A DNA stretch of 53,041 nt, from NCBI GenBank assembly GCA_947303255.1, contig CAMYXL010000010.1, positions 1 to 53,041 of the forward strand. Direction: 5' to 3'. The translations under genes were made by a program, and so were the position numbers. Source of the stretch: an uncultured Clostridia bacterium (GTDB lineage Bacteria > Bacillota > Clostridia > Saccharofermentanales > Saccharofermentanaceae). Position 1 is the first letter of the stretch. Each line of letters starts with the position of its first letter. Below are positions 1 to 8,186 of this stretch, piece by piece. Under the pieces are notes generated by a model. It ran no database searches. It saw only the letters and a list, made by a program, of their open reading frames with translations, and was not told the DNA's origin.

Positions 1-212
1 AAGATGTTCAGGCACTTGTTGGCAGCGATCTTCTTGACCCAGCCGATAGCTTTTGCCTTATCCTTGAGGGAATCATAACTGTTATAGGCGGTGATGAACG
101 TATCCTGCACGACATCTTCAGCCTCCTCTTTGTTCTTGAGAAGGGAGATGGCTGTCCAATACACCGACTTATACGCGTCGTTATAAAGTTTCTCGAGTTC
201 TTGTTCTGTCAT
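1..212 (-). CDS. ECF-type RNA polymerase sigma factor, N-terminal part (cut by window edge)
   Basis: The reverse strand encodes a protein starting MTEQELEKLYNDAYKSVYWT, followed by a sigma region 2 segment with the EEAEDVVQDTFITAY signature typical of sigma-70 family ECF factors. About 70 residues are visible; region 4 and any anti-sigma gene lie beyond the window. The ATG at 212-210 has a GGAGG ribosome binding site 9-10 bases upstream. ECF factors recruit core polymerase to a small stress regulon, often under an anti-sigma factor encoded just downstream; the specific signal cannot be judged. The inverted repeat TGTC-N5-GACA upstream may be part of its promoter. Confidence 0.9.
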   Translation of the reverse strand, partial: MTEQELEKLYNDAYKSVYWTAISLLKNKEEAEDVVQDTFITAYNSYDSLKDKAKAIGWVKKIAANKCLNI

Positions 213-242
213 GTCTTCTTATGCCTCCTTGATTTCCGCATC

Positions 243-255
243 TGTCTATATGACA
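243..255. promoter_or_regulatory. TGTCTATATGACA inverted repeat upstream of the ECF sigma gene
   Basis: A short palindrome (TGTC, five bases, GACA) lies about 30 bases upstream of the sigma factor start codon. ECF sigma genes commonly read their own promoters, so this could be part of an autoregulatory promoter on the - strand. A near copy (CTGTATATATGACA) occurs at 49278-49291. Function is inferred from position only. Confidence 0.35.
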
Positions 256-292
256 CATAAGGAAACCCGATTATTCGAAGGATAATAGGATT

Positions 293-1372
293 TTATAATA
301 TTTTTCTCAAAAGTTCTTCCGAAGTCTTTCTTACACTATTCATTGCCGAGTTAGTCTCAAGGCTCTTGTCAGATAGTTCTGTGATAGAGACGATTCCCAT
401 ATCCAGGCACTTTTCATAACCTTCGCCCAGGCACCCTGCGATGGCATATACAGGCTTACCGTATTTCTTCGCGAGCATCGTAACTTCCATCGGACCTTTG
501 CCGTTACTGGTCTGTCCGTCCATGCGGCCTTCACCCGTGATGACGATATCCGCGTCCTTTATCCTGTCCTCCAGGCCGACTTCCTCAGTAAAGAATTTGG
601 CGCCCGATACGATCCTGCCTCTAAGGAAGTTCTTCAGTGCGAAGCTTAAGCCGCCTGCAGCGCCCGTGCCTCTTTCCATCGGGTCCATTGAAAAGAACTT
701 CGCATATTTCATGAGAAGACTGTCCATGACCACCACGTCTTCTTCGCTCGCGCCTTTCTGCGGGCCGTACACATGGCTCGCGCCGTTAGGTCCGCAGAGA
801 GGATTAGTCACGTCGGAGGCGATGATGATCTCTGCGTTCACATCAATCATAGATGACTTGTCGGCGTCATGAAGATCCTTAAGTCCGATGACGCCCGGCC
901 TTATATCGTTGCCGTTCCTGTCGGTAAGCTTCATCCCCAGTGCCTGAAGAACGCCTGCACCACCGTCGTTAGTGGCACTTCCGCCCAGGCAGATGATGAG
1001 CTTTTCAAAGCCGCTTTGAAGCGCATCTTTAATAAGTTCGCCCGTTCCGTAGGTACTGGCTCTCATTGGATCTAACTCGTCGATGAGAGTAAGGCCTGAG
1101 GCCTTGGCCATCTCTATATATGCTTTGTTTTCCGAAAACATGTAATACGCATCAATAGGATCTCCTAGAGGTCCCGTTACCGTAAGATGCTTCTTTTTGC
1201 CTTTGACATACGGCGTAAGCTCATCTATGGTTCCTTCACCGCCGTCAGCAAGCGGCAGGACCTGCACCTGAAGGGAAGGGTCAACGCTCAAAAAACCCTC
1301 CTTAACGGCTTTTCCTGCCTGAGTGGATGTCATACTCCCCTTGAATGAATCCATTGCAACAACTATCTTCAT
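293..1372 (-). CDS. Glycerate kinase (type-1, GlxK/GarK family)
   Basis: A 359-residue protein beginning MKIVVAMDSFKGSMTSTQAG, the hallmark start of the type-1 glycerate kinase family, with later family blocks PLADGGEGT, CLGGSATNDGGAG, GTGAAGG and ITGEGRMDGQT. Length matches the family. It phosphorylates D-glycerate with ATP, feeding glycerate from glyoxylate or sugar-acid breakdown into glycolysis; it is cytoplasmic. It is the first gene on the leftward strand, separated from the ECF sigma gene by 80 bases. Its 5' side faces metG, so the 136-base gap holds two divergent promoters. Whether the product is 2- or 3-phosphoglycerate cannot be read from sequence. Confidence 0.93.
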   Translation of the reverse strand: MKIVVAMDSFKGSMTSTQAGKAVKEGFLSVDPSLQVQVLPLADGGEGTIDELTPYVKGKKKHLTVTGPLGDPIDAYYMFSENKAYIEMAKASGLTLIDELDPMRASTYGTGELIKDALQSGFEKLIICLGGSATNDGGAGVLQALGMKLTDRNGNDIRPGVIGLKDLHDADKSSMIDVNAEIIIASDVTNPLCGPNGASHVYGPQKGASEEDVVVMDSLLMKYAKFFSMDPMERGTGAAGGLSFALKNFLRGRIVSGAKFFTEEVGLEDRIKDADIVITGEGRMDGQTSNGKGPMEVTMLAKKYGKPVYAIAGCLGEGYEKCLDMGIVSITELSDKSLETNSAMNSVRKTSEELLRKIL

Positions 1373-1392
1373 AAACTTCTCTCCTTACGCTC

Positions 1393-1422
1393 TTATTATT
1401 CAGATTTGGGGCGTTTTTTCAA
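1393..1422 (-). promoter_or_regulatory. Candidate promoter of the glycerate kinase gene
   Basis: On the - strand TTGAAA (1422-1417) is followed after 18 bases by TAATAA (1398-1393), about 20 bases ahead of the ATG at 1372, with a GGAGAG ribosome binding site between. Fair match to sigma-A hexamers. Confidence 0.45.
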
Positions 1423-1446
1423 GTTTTCGAGAAGAAAAATCCTTTT

Positions 1447-1475
1447 TTGACTTATATAGGAAGACAATCTATAAT
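1447..1475 (+). promoter_or_regulatory. Sigma-A promoter of metG
   Basis: TTGACT at 1447-1452, 17-base spacer, perfect TATAAT at 1470-1475. The 5' untranslated region would be only about 27 bases, too short for a T-box leader of the sort that often controls aminoacyl-tRNA synthetases. Confidence 0.85.
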
Positions 1476-1508
1476 AAGTTGTTATCTTATTAGGAGGTGG
1501 TATTTACC

Positions 1509-3449
1509 ATGTCAGAACAAAAGAAGTTTTACATTACAACCCCGATCTATTATCCGTCGGGCAATCCACACATTGGCCATTGCTATACAACACTTGCTTG
1601 CGACGTTGTTGCAAGACTCAAGCGAATGCAGGGCATGGATGTAATGTTTCTGACAGGTACTGATGAGCACGGTCAGAAGATCGAAGATAAGGCTAAGGAA
1701 GCCGGCGTCACACCTCAAAAGTATGTTGATGATATCGTTGCCAACTTCAAAAAGCTCTGGGAGCTCCTCGGTATCAGCTATGACAGATACATCAGAACAA
1801 CAGATCCATATCACGTAGAGAGCGTTCAGAACATCTTCAAGGAACTCTACGACAGAGGATACATCTATAAGGGCGAGTACACAGGTAAGTACTGTAAGCC
1901 ATGTGAGTCTTTCTGGACAGAGAGCCAGCTCGTAGACGGCAAGTGCCCTGACTGCGGCAGAGAGTGCGTTGACGCTTCCGAGGAAGCATACTTCTTTAAG
2001 CTTTCCCAGTTCGGACCTAAGCTCGAGAAGCTCCTTACAGACGAAGAACTCAATTTCCTTGAGCCTAAGTCCAGAGTTAACGAGATGATCAATAACTTCA
2101 TCAAGCCTGGTCTTCAGGATCTCTGCGTATCCAGAACCAGCTTTACATGGGGTGTTCCTGTTACATTTGATCCGGGTCACGTTGTATACGTATGGATCGA
2201 CGCGCTTTCCAACTATATCACTGCTTTGGGATACGGTAACAGCAAGTATAACGACTACGACAAGTATTGGCCTGCTGATATCCACGTAATGGCTAAGGAG
2301 ATCATCAGATTCCATACTCTCATCTGGCCTGCAATGCTCATGGCTTTGGATCTTCCTCTTCCTAAGAAGGTCATCGGTCACGGCTGGATCACATTCGGCG
2401 GCGGCAAGATGAGTAAGTCATCAGGTAACGTAATCGATCCGTTCGTACTTTGCGACAGATACGGCGTTGATGCATTGAGATATCATCTCCTCCGCGAGAT
2501 GCCTTTCGGTGCTGACGCTCCATATACAAACGAGATGATGTTCAACAGGATCAACAGCGACCTTGCTAACGATCTCGGAAACCTTGTTTCCAGAACTGTT
2601 GCAATGGTATTTAAGTACTTTGACGGCAAGCTTCCTACTGACAGAGAAGCAGAGGCACTCGATGAAGAGCTCCTCTCTATGTTTGATGCTCTTCCTGCTG
2701 ATGTTATCAAAGATTTCGAGACACTTCATATCGCTGACGGTCTCGAGAAGATCTTTAAGTGCATCGCCAGAGCCAACAAGTACATCGACGAGACAGCTCC
2801 ATGGGTACTTGCTAAGGACGAGAGCAAGAAGACAAGACTTGCTACAGTTCTTTACAATCTCCTCGATTGCGTAAGAAGAGCATCAATCCTTTTGAGCCCT
2901 GTAATGCCTCATATCTGTCCTAAGATCTTTGAGCAGATCGGTGCAACAGCTGAGAATACAACTCTCGATGCTGCTTCCGTAAGAGGTGCACTTGCAGCTG
3001 ACGTTGAAGTTAAGAAGGGAGAAGTTCTTTTCCCTCGAATCGATATCGAGAAGGAACTTAAGGAACTCGAAGCCCTGAACCCTAAGAAAGAAGAAAAGGG
3101 CAAGGACCTTGAGCCGCTTAAGGAACCATGCGTTTTCGATGATTTCTTGAAGCTCGATATCAGAGCAGGTAAGGTCCTCGAGTGTGAGAATGTACCTAAG
3201 TCTGATAAACTCTTGAAGTTTAAGCTCGACGACGGATTCGGCGAGAGACAGATCCTCTCCGGAATCGCTAAGTACTATAAGCCTGAAGATCTTATCGGCA
3301 AGACAGTTGCTATGATCGTTAACTTCCCGCCGAGAAAGATGATGGGCTACGAGAGTAACGGTATGATCCTTTCTGCGAGAGCAGAGGACGGCGGTTACAG
3401 AGTCGTTGAACTTAACGAGGACGTTAAGCCGGGAGCTGATATTTCCTGA
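1509..3449 (+). CDS. metG: Methionine--tRNA ligase with C-terminal tRNA-binding domain
   Basis: Charges tRNA-Met and initiator tRNA with methionine in the cytoplasm. The 646-residue protein has the class I HIGH motif (residues 21-24), KMSKS (300-304) and a zinc knuckle with cysteines at about 129, 132, 146 and 149. The last 100 residues match the EMAP/Trbp111-like tRNA-binding domain (FDDFLKLDIRAGKV), the dimerising extension of long MetRS forms. The start is the ATG at 1509, 11 bases after AGGAGG; a GTG at 1497 in the same frame overlaps the ribosome binding site and is rejected. It heads an operon with the TatD gene only one base after its stop. Confidence 0.97.
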   Translation: MSEQKKFYITTPIYYPSGNPHIGHCYTTLACDVVARLKRMQGMDVMFLTGTDEHGQKIEDKAKEAGVTPQKYVDDIVANFKKLWELLGISYDRYIRTTDPYHVESVQNIFKELYDRGYIYKGEYTGKYCKPCESFWTESQLVDGKCPDCGRECVDASEEAYFFKLSQFGPKLEKLLTDEELNFLEPKSRVNEMINNFIKPGLQDLCVSRTSFTWGVPVTFDPGHVVYVWIDALSNYITALGYGNSKYNDYDKYWPADIHVMAKEIIRFHTLIWPAMLMALDLPLPKKVIGHGWITFGGGKMSKSSGNVIDPFVLCDRYGVDALRYHLLREMPFGADAPYTNEMMFNRINSDLANDLGNLVSRTVAMVFKYFDGKLPTDREAEALDEELLSMFDALPADVIKDFETLHIADGLEKIFKCIARANKYIDETAPWVLAKDESKKTRLATVLYNLLDCVRRASILLSPVMPHICPKIFEQIGATAENTTLDAASVRGALAADVEVKKGEVLFPRIDIEKELKELEALNPKKEEKGKDLEPLKEPCVFDDFLKLDIRAGKVLECENVPKSDKLLKFKLDDGFGERQILSGIAKYYKPEDLIGKTVAMIVNFPPRKMMGYESNGMILSARAEDGGYRVVELNEDVKPGADIS

Positions 3450-3450
3450 T

Positions 3451-4302
3451 ATGAGCAAGAAGCACAAGGTCTGGTACGAAGGTCCTTTGAAGGGCGTTTT
3501 CGATACACACGCACATCTTTATGACAGGCGTTATGAGGAAAAGGGCGTGAGTGTTGAGTCTCTTTTGGAGAACGCGGCAAATGCCGGAGTCGACAAGATC
3601 TTGATTCCTGCAGATAATCTCAGGACTTCGCTTCTTTCCACAGAACTTGCCTCCAAGTTTAACGGAACTTCGGGTGTCAGCATCTGGGCTTCAGTGGGAG
3701 TTCATCCTCACGAAGCATCGTCTTATAACGATGAGATCGAATCTGAGCTTCGTAAGCTTATAGGAGACCGTGAGAAGAGAAGGATAGTTGCTATCGGTGA
3801 GATCGGTCTTGATTACTATTACGACTTCTCTCCGAGGGACGTCCAGAAGGATGTTTTCGAGAAGCAGATAGAGCTGTCTTATGAGACGGACTTACCGTTT
3901 ATCCTTCATGAGAGGGATGCGACGGGAGACTGCCTGACGATCTTGAAGGAAGCGTACAAGAACGGTAAGCTTCGTAAGAATCCTGGTGTGTGCCACTGCT
4001 GTTCGATGTCGATCGAGGCTGCAAGCGAGCTCATAAAGATGGGTTTTTACATCGGATTTGACGGACCTTTAACATTTAACAATAACAGAAAAGGCGTCGA
4101 GCTTTGCGCGGCCTGCCCTGAGGACAGGATAGTCGCAGAGACCGACAGCCCTTATCTGACACCTGAACCGAACAGGGGAAGGACGAATGAATCGGCATTT
4201 ACGCCTTTCATTATAGAGAGAATGGCTGAGATCCGCGGAGTGACGCCTGAACAGATGGCAAAGATCACTTCGGAAAACGGATTAAGACTATACGAGATAT
4301 AA
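3451..4302 (+). CDS. TatD family metal-dependent deoxyribonuclease
   Basis: A 283-residue member of the TatD branch of the amidohydrolase superfamily. Visible metal ligands are the HAH pair in VFDTHAHLYD near the N terminus, E in IGEIGLDYYYD, later histidines (ILHERDAT, VCHCC) and D in AETDSPYLTPEP. TatD proteins are cytoplasmic 3'-5' exonucleases linked to DNA repair and fragmentation. The gene directly follows metG, an arrangement frequent in Bacillota, and its ATG lies one base past the metG stop, so translation is probably coupled. An upstream in-frame start inside metG is possible but would add residues not seen in the family. Confidence 0.93.
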   Translation: MSKKHKVWYEGPLKGVFDTHAHLYDRRYEEKGVSVESLLENAANAGVDKILIPADNLRTSLLSTELASKFNGTSGVSIWASVGVHPHEASSYNDEIESELRKLIGDREKRRIVAIGEIGLDYYYDFSPRDVQKDVFEKQIELSYETDLPFILHERDATGDCLTILKEAYKNGKLRKNPGVCHCCSMSIEAASELIKMGFYIGFDGPLTFNNNRKGVELCAACPEDRIVAETDSPYLTPEPNRGRTNESAFTPFIIERMAEIRGVTPEQMAKITSENGLRLYEI

Positions 4303-4317
4303 GCAAAGGAGAGCTTT

Positions 4318-4770
4318 ATGAGTAAGAAGGATAAGATACTTATCGTCATTACCGCTGTTTTGGTATTGGCATTGATCGGAGGTTTTGTCTGGGACTATAA
4401 CAAGTTCGTTTTGGGCAGGACTTTGAAGGTTGAGATCACTGAGGATATGGATATCATCTCCATGAAGAAAGTCGGTATCCTCTATTACCGTAAGGCTTAT
4501 GAAGCCAGGATCAGGATCCCCAGAGACAAGGCCGAAGATATGTTGAATACTGTAGCTACGGCATACGGATGCGAACCTGAGATCATGTCTTACACTGAAT
4601 ATCAGTCCTTTGCAAGTTCCACGTTCCAGAAAGAGCTCGTAAAGCCTGCTCCTGAACTTAATACTGAGGTTGCAGTCGTCAAAGCTACAGACGGAGATCA
4701 TATGGCTACATTTATGATCGATGTAGAGAACAGCAATGACGCGTTCCTTTATATCTACTACTACAGATGA
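4318..4770 (+). CDS. Small membrane-anchored protein of unknown function
   Basis: A 150-residue protein with a short basic N terminus (MSKKDK), one hydrophobic segment at residues 7-25 and an extracytoplasmic domain of about 120 residues with charged and beta-prone stretches. I do not recognise a family. A GGAG ribosome binding site lies six bases upstream of the ATG. Its stop overlaps the start of the next gene by four bases (ATGA), so it is translated together with the Lgt-like membrane protein; a role in envelope or lipoprotein biology is only an inference from that coupling. Confidence 0.7.
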   Translation: MSKKDKILIVITAVLVLALIGGFVWDYNKFVLGRTLKVEITEDMDIISMKKVGILYYRKAYEARIRIPRDKAEDMLNTVATAYGCEPEIMSYTEYQSFASSTFQKELVKPAPELNTEVAVVKATDGDHMATFMIDVENSNDAFLYIYYYR

Positions 4771-5477
4771 TAAGGATACCGGAATATACCCGTTCTCCAT
4801 ATCCTTTGTTCGTCCTGATCGGCGTTCTGGCCGGTTTGGGAATAAGCATTTTTTTGATGAGACGAAAAGGCGTCGAGAGGTTTTCATTCCTCTTGTCGTC
4901 TTTTCTTGTTTTTGCTTCGATATTCATACTTAATATTTCCTGGAACCTTCCGAAAATGATCAGGGTTCAATCATGGGGATTTGACGGCACATTAAGTGCA
5001 GTGGGCCTTGTCGTGGGAGCTTTTACCAGTGCACTTATTTTTCGCGAAAAAGGACCGGAGATAATGGCTTCTTTTGTAACCGGAGCTCCGCTTATGTATT
5101 CGATATCAAAGATCGGATGCTTCCTTAGCGGATGTTGCAGAGGCTTTAGTTACGGGGGACCTTTAAGAGTCACTTACGATAAGTGGGGTCAGGGATCGTT
5201 TTTCCCGACGCAGCTTATGGATGTCGTCTGTTTCTTCGTTGTCTTCGTAGTGGCTTTTATCCTGACTATCAAATTAAAAGATCAGATCAAGGTCTCGTTT
5301 GCTGTGATGCTTATTTCCATATTATCCAGATTCGGAGTAGACTTTTTTAGACTTTCGCACACCTATAAGGTGGTTTCAAAGACACAATTGCTGATGATAT
5401 CGGCTTTTATTATTGTTATAATATCGTTTATAGTTATAACCAGGATCAATGGAAAAGGAGTAAGGGTTAATGAGTGA
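4767..5477 (+). CDS. Divergent prolipoprotein diacylglyceryl transferase-like membrane protein
   Basis: A 236-residue polytopic membrane protein with about seven hydrophobic segments. The block SKIGCFLSGCCRGFSYGGP and the QLMD segment resemble the conserved core of Lgt-fold proteins, but the canonical Lgt signature RxGNFxNxE, present in the true lgt at 20024, is missing. It may be an Lgt-like paralogue with another lipid-linked role; activity is uncertain. It overlaps the previous gene by four bases and the following zinc-ribbon gene by eight bases. Confidence 0.65.
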   Translation: MIRIPEYTRSPYPLFVLIGVLAGLGISIFLMRRKGVERFSFLLSSFLVFASIFILNISWNLPKMIRVQSWGFDGTLSAVGLVVGAFTSALIFREKGPEIMASFVTGAPLMYSISKIGCFLSGCCRGFSYGGPLRVTYDKWGQGSFFPTQLMDVVCFFVVFVVAFILTIKLKDQIKVSFAVMLISILSRFGVDFFRLSHTYKVVSKTQLLMISAFIIVIISFIVITRINGKGVRVNE

Positions 5478-6237
5478 TTCATCTTTATGGAAATGCCAGT
5501 GCGGAAATGAGAACAGTACAAATTTCTGTATTAACTGCGGAAAGAAAAGAGAAGACGGCGAGGTCAAAGAAAAAAAGGATGATACGCCTATTGTAGTGGC
5601 GTCATCGATCGCAGCTGCAGCTTCCGTCGGCAAGGTGGATATTCCTGATGAGCTGAAAGCCAATATCCAAAAGCAGGCTGAACCTGCTCAACCGGTATTC
5701 CAGCCGCAGCCACAGATGCAGCAACCTTATCAGCCGGCTCCTATGGTTCAGCAACCGCAACAGCAGCAGGTATTCATGCCTCAGACACAGCAGCCTGTTC
5801 AGCAGCAATATCAACCGCAATATCAACAACAGTATCAGCAATATACTGCACCTTCGCAGGCAAACAATATCGTTGATGAAGATCTGATGGAAAAAAGAAA
5901 AAAGACATCCAACAAATTGAGTTTGGTATCACTCTTATGCCACATAGGATATTTCATCGGATTGTTTGTTTTAGGAGTGATCGAATACATGCTCGAGTAC
6001 GGCTCAGGAGAGGAAACGGCATTGGGCATACAGATAGGTTCTTCACTTGTAGGAACTTTGTTTACCGCTTCGATCGTATTCATGATCATTGCTCGAGTTA
6101 AGTGCCGTAAGGCAACATTTGCCAAGGTGTTGATGATCGTTTATATAGTGGAGATTGCACTTTTGGTTATTTTAGTAGTAGTTTTAATAATCCTTTTTTT
6201 CTACGCGTTGATAACGTGCGGACAGGGTTTGCCTTAA
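5470..6237 (+). CDS. Zinc-ribbon membrane protein with Gln/Pro-rich linker (paralogue A)
   Basis: A 255-residue protein in three parts: an N-terminal zinc ribbon with CxC and CxxC pairs (CQCG at residues 9-12, CINCG near 20); a linker of about 70 residues very rich in Gln, Pro and Tyr; and a C-terminal part with about three membrane segments. The last part shares SNKLSLVSLL and ARVK-x4-ATFAKVLMIVYIVE with the next gene, showing that they are paralogues. The start is fixed by GGAG nine bases upstream. Function unknown; such double-cysteine ribbons usually sit on the cytoplasmic face. Confidence 0.8.
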   Translation: MSDSSLWKCQCGNENSTNFCINCGKKREDGEVKEKKDDTPIVVASSIAAAASVGKVDIPDELKANIQKQAEPAQPVFQPQPQMQQPYQPAPMVQQPQQQQVFMPQTQQPVQQQYQPQYQQQYQQYTAPSQANNIVDEDLMEKRKKTSNKLSLVSLLCHIGYFIGLFVLGVIEYMLEYGSGEETALGIQIGSSLVGTLFTASIVFMIIARVKCRKATFAKVLMIVYIVEIALLVILVVVLIILFFYALITCGQGLP

Positions 6238-6277
6238 ATTTTTGATTTAAACCAATATTAACGGGAGGTATATAGTA

Positions 6278-7048
6278 ATGAGCGACTACAGCGCTTTTTT
6301 TAACAGGTCGATGAACAGATGGATGTGCAAGTGCGGTTCGAATAACACAGGTGAGTTCTGTGATAACTGCGGACTTTCGAGGGCTGATGGAGAAAGGAAA
6401 GGTGAAGTGGAATACGAGGCTCCCAGTGAGACTCAAAGTGTTTTCCAAAAACCGGCTGAACCTAGTAACGAGAATCCTTCAGTAACAGGATCTATGTTTT
6501 CTTCAGGTTCGTCTGAACAGCCATTTATGAAAGCTGATACGAATGAAGATACTGAGGATATTAATCCGTTTAAGCCGGCTGCTTTTTCTTCAAGCAGTGT
6601 CTACAGTGATTCATATGATGAGTCTCCGAGAGCATCCAGAAAGGATCTTGTGATCGATTCTCCGTATTCCACAAGATACTCCAACGATTATGTTGATCCG
6701 TCAAGAAGAAGGTTATCCAATCGCTTAAGCCTTATATCTCTCATATTAAAGTATGGTGTAGGAGGTATACTTCTCGGAATGTTTGAGATGATCAACTTCC
6801 TCACTCTTGGTGATGTGGCAACTCGTAATCCGGGAGATGTTCTTGCTTCGTGGTTCGTTATTGCTCTTGTCGGAAGTGCTTCGACTGTAGGTATCATTCT
6901 TATGATCGTTGCGAGAGTCAAAGACAAAACGGCTAAGTTTGCCAAAGTGCTGATGATAATCTATATCGTTGAGATGGTTGTTTCTGCACTTTTTGGAGTT
7001 TTCGTAGTTATATTGGGAACTTCTATATATATGAATTCTCTGCATTAA
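6278..7048 (+). CDS. Zinc-ribbon membrane protein (paralogue B)
   Basis: A 256-residue tandem paralogue of the preceding gene: N-terminal ribbon (CKCG and CDNCG), a Ser-rich acidic linker in place of the Gln/Pro-rich one, then the same three-helix membrane module (SNRLSLISLI, IVARVKDKTAKFAKVLMIIYIVE). The linkers have diverged completely while the ends are conserved, suggesting an old local duplication. A GGGAGG ribosome binding site precedes the ATG. No known function. Confidence 0.8.
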   Translation: MSDYSAFFNRSMNRWMCKCGSNNTGEFCDNCGLSRADGERKGEVEYEAPSETQSVFQKPAEPSNENPSVTGSMFSSGSSEQPFMKADTNEDTEDINPFKPAAFSSSSVYSDSYDESPRASRKDLVIDSPYSTRYSNDYVDPSRRRLSNRLSLISLILKYGVGGILLGMFEMINFLTLGDVATRNPGDVLASWFVIALVGSASTVGIILMIVARVKDKTAKFAKVLMIIYIVEMVVSALFGVFVVILGTSIYMNSLH

Positions 7049-7073
7049 TATTCTGTTTCGTATAACAAAATAG

Positions 7074-7082
7074 TGATATAAT
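7074..7082 (+). promoter_or_regulatory. Extended -10 promoter before the third zinc-ribbon gene
   Basis: TG-A-TATAAT (TGnTATAAT form) at 7074-7082 about 30 bases ahead of the ATG at 7114; no good -35. The overlapping 7076-7090 also resembles a PerR/Fur-type box (11 of 14 positions of TTATAATnATTATAA), though AT-rich promoter sequence makes chance matches likely. Confidence 0.5.
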
Positions 7083-7113
7083 CATTTTACTTATGAATAT
7101 AGGAGGGTGACTT

Positions 7114-7986
7114 ATGATTTGTAAGAAATGCAATACAGAAAATGCCGAGAATGCAAAGTTTTGTTGCGGATGCGGTAATCCACTCGAAGTAGTTGAGGCA
7201 GTAGAAGAGGCAAAAGAAGAAGTAAAAGAAGAAACTTCTGCTGTTGAGGAGAAGGTAGAGGAAAAGGTTGAGGAAGTAGTTCCTGAAGTTTCCGAAGTTG
7301 AGGAAAAGGTTGAAGAAGCAAAAGAAGAAACAGTTGAGATCATTACAGATAATGTAGAGACCAAGGCTGAGGAAGTTGTTTCTGAAGTAAAGGAAGAGGC
7401 TGCTCCTGTCGTTGGCGCATCCATTTTTGCAGAGCCTGTTGTTGAAGCTCCTGTAGTTGAAGAGCCTGTAAGTGCTGCTCCTGTTATCGAGGAGCCTGTC
7501 GTAGCAGCTTCTACATTCGCTTCCATCGGTGCAGAGGAGATCCCTGTTGAGGCTGCTCCTGTTGTTGCTACTGCAGTTGCCGCAGCTGCTACTGCTGCTA
7601 CAACTGAAGCTTCTAAGAAAGAAGAAAAGGAAGCAGGTCCTTCCAAGAAAGCATTGAAGGAAAAGAAGAAATATGAGAAGCAGGCTAAGGTTAGAGCTAT
7701 CCTTGATGCTATCCCGCCTGAGTATCAGCCGATGTCCGTATCAGCTTACTTCTGGTTCATGTTCCTTGCAGCAATTCCTTGTATCGGATTTATCTTCACG
7801 ATAATCCTTTCTATCATCGGCAAGAATAAGAACCGTAAGAATTTCTTCAGAGCGATCCTTGTTTATTACATCATTGCTTTGATCCTCATGCTTGCTCTCG
7901 GTGTAGTTTTGGTATTCATCATTCCTGACACCATGGCAGACATCTATTACGCATTCGAAGATATCCTTGTAGATCTCGGAATGTAA
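7114..7986 (+). CDS. Zinc-ribbon membrane protein with Glu/Val/Ala-rich linker
   Basis: A 290-residue protein starting with a CxxC-CxxC zinc ribbon (CKKC at residues 3-6 and CCGCG near 19). It is followed by about 150 residues of low-complexity sequence dominated by Glu, Val, Lys and Ala repeats, with many EEKVEE and APVVEEP units. A C-terminal domain (QPMSVSAYFWFMFLAAIPCIGF) has two membrane helices and a basic loop GKNKNRKN between them. It belongs to the widespread zinc-ribbon plus membrane-anchor proteins of Clostridia; its membrane part differs from paralogues A and B. It has its own promoter and ends before a strong terminator. Confidence 0.8.
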   Translation: MICKKCNTENAENAKFCCGCGNPLEVVEAVEEAKEEVKEETSAVEEKVEEKVEEVVPEVSEVEEKVEEAKEETVEIITDNVETKAEEVVSEVKEEAAPVVGASIFAEPVVEAPVVEEPVSAAPVIEEPVVAASTFASIGAEEIPVEAAPVVATAVAAAATAATTEASKKEEKEAGPSKKALKEKKKYEKQAKVRAILDAIPPEYQPMSVSAYFWFMFLAAIPCIGFIFTIILSIIGKNKNRKNFFRAILVYYIIALILMLALGVVLVFIIPDTMADIYYAFEDILVDLGM

Positions 7987-8008
7987 TCGATAATCGGATA
8001 ATAATTTG

Positions 8009-8044
8009 AAGGATCGTCTCTTTAATGAGACGGTCCTTTTTATA
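8009..8044 (+). terminator. Intrinsic terminator after the zinc-ribbon cluster
   Basis: Twelve-base-pair stem AAGGATCGTCTC / GAGACGGTCCTT (one G-T pair) with a six-base loop, followed by a U-rich tail. Confidence 0.93.
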
Positions 8045-8186
8045 TTTCTCGAAAAAGCGGGAATCGTTACATAAAGCCTTTTGTATGAATTGATAACTCA
8101 ATATCCGTGTTGTTTGTTTGTAACATTGTTATTCTACAATGGTCATAGTAAGAAAATAATCTAAATCAGTATGGGAGTGTGACAAA

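Noticed and set aside
1373..1508. T-box leader for metG
   Set aside because: The promoter ends about 33 bases before the start codon, leaving no room for a T-box structure.
1512..2381. 289-codon open frame on the - strand inside metG
   Set aside because: It is the antisense shadow of a clear synthetase gene; the translation has no family features and no ribosome binding site.
7114..7620. Repetitive GAAGAA/GTTGAG tract as a possible CRISPR or satellite array
   Set aside because: The repeats are codon-level repeats of a Glu/Val/Ala linker, without spacers or fixed period.
7023..7646. Ser/Thr/Ala-rich open frame on the - strand
   Set aside because: Antisense of the Glu/Val/Ala repeat linker; low-complexity DNA keeps several frames open.
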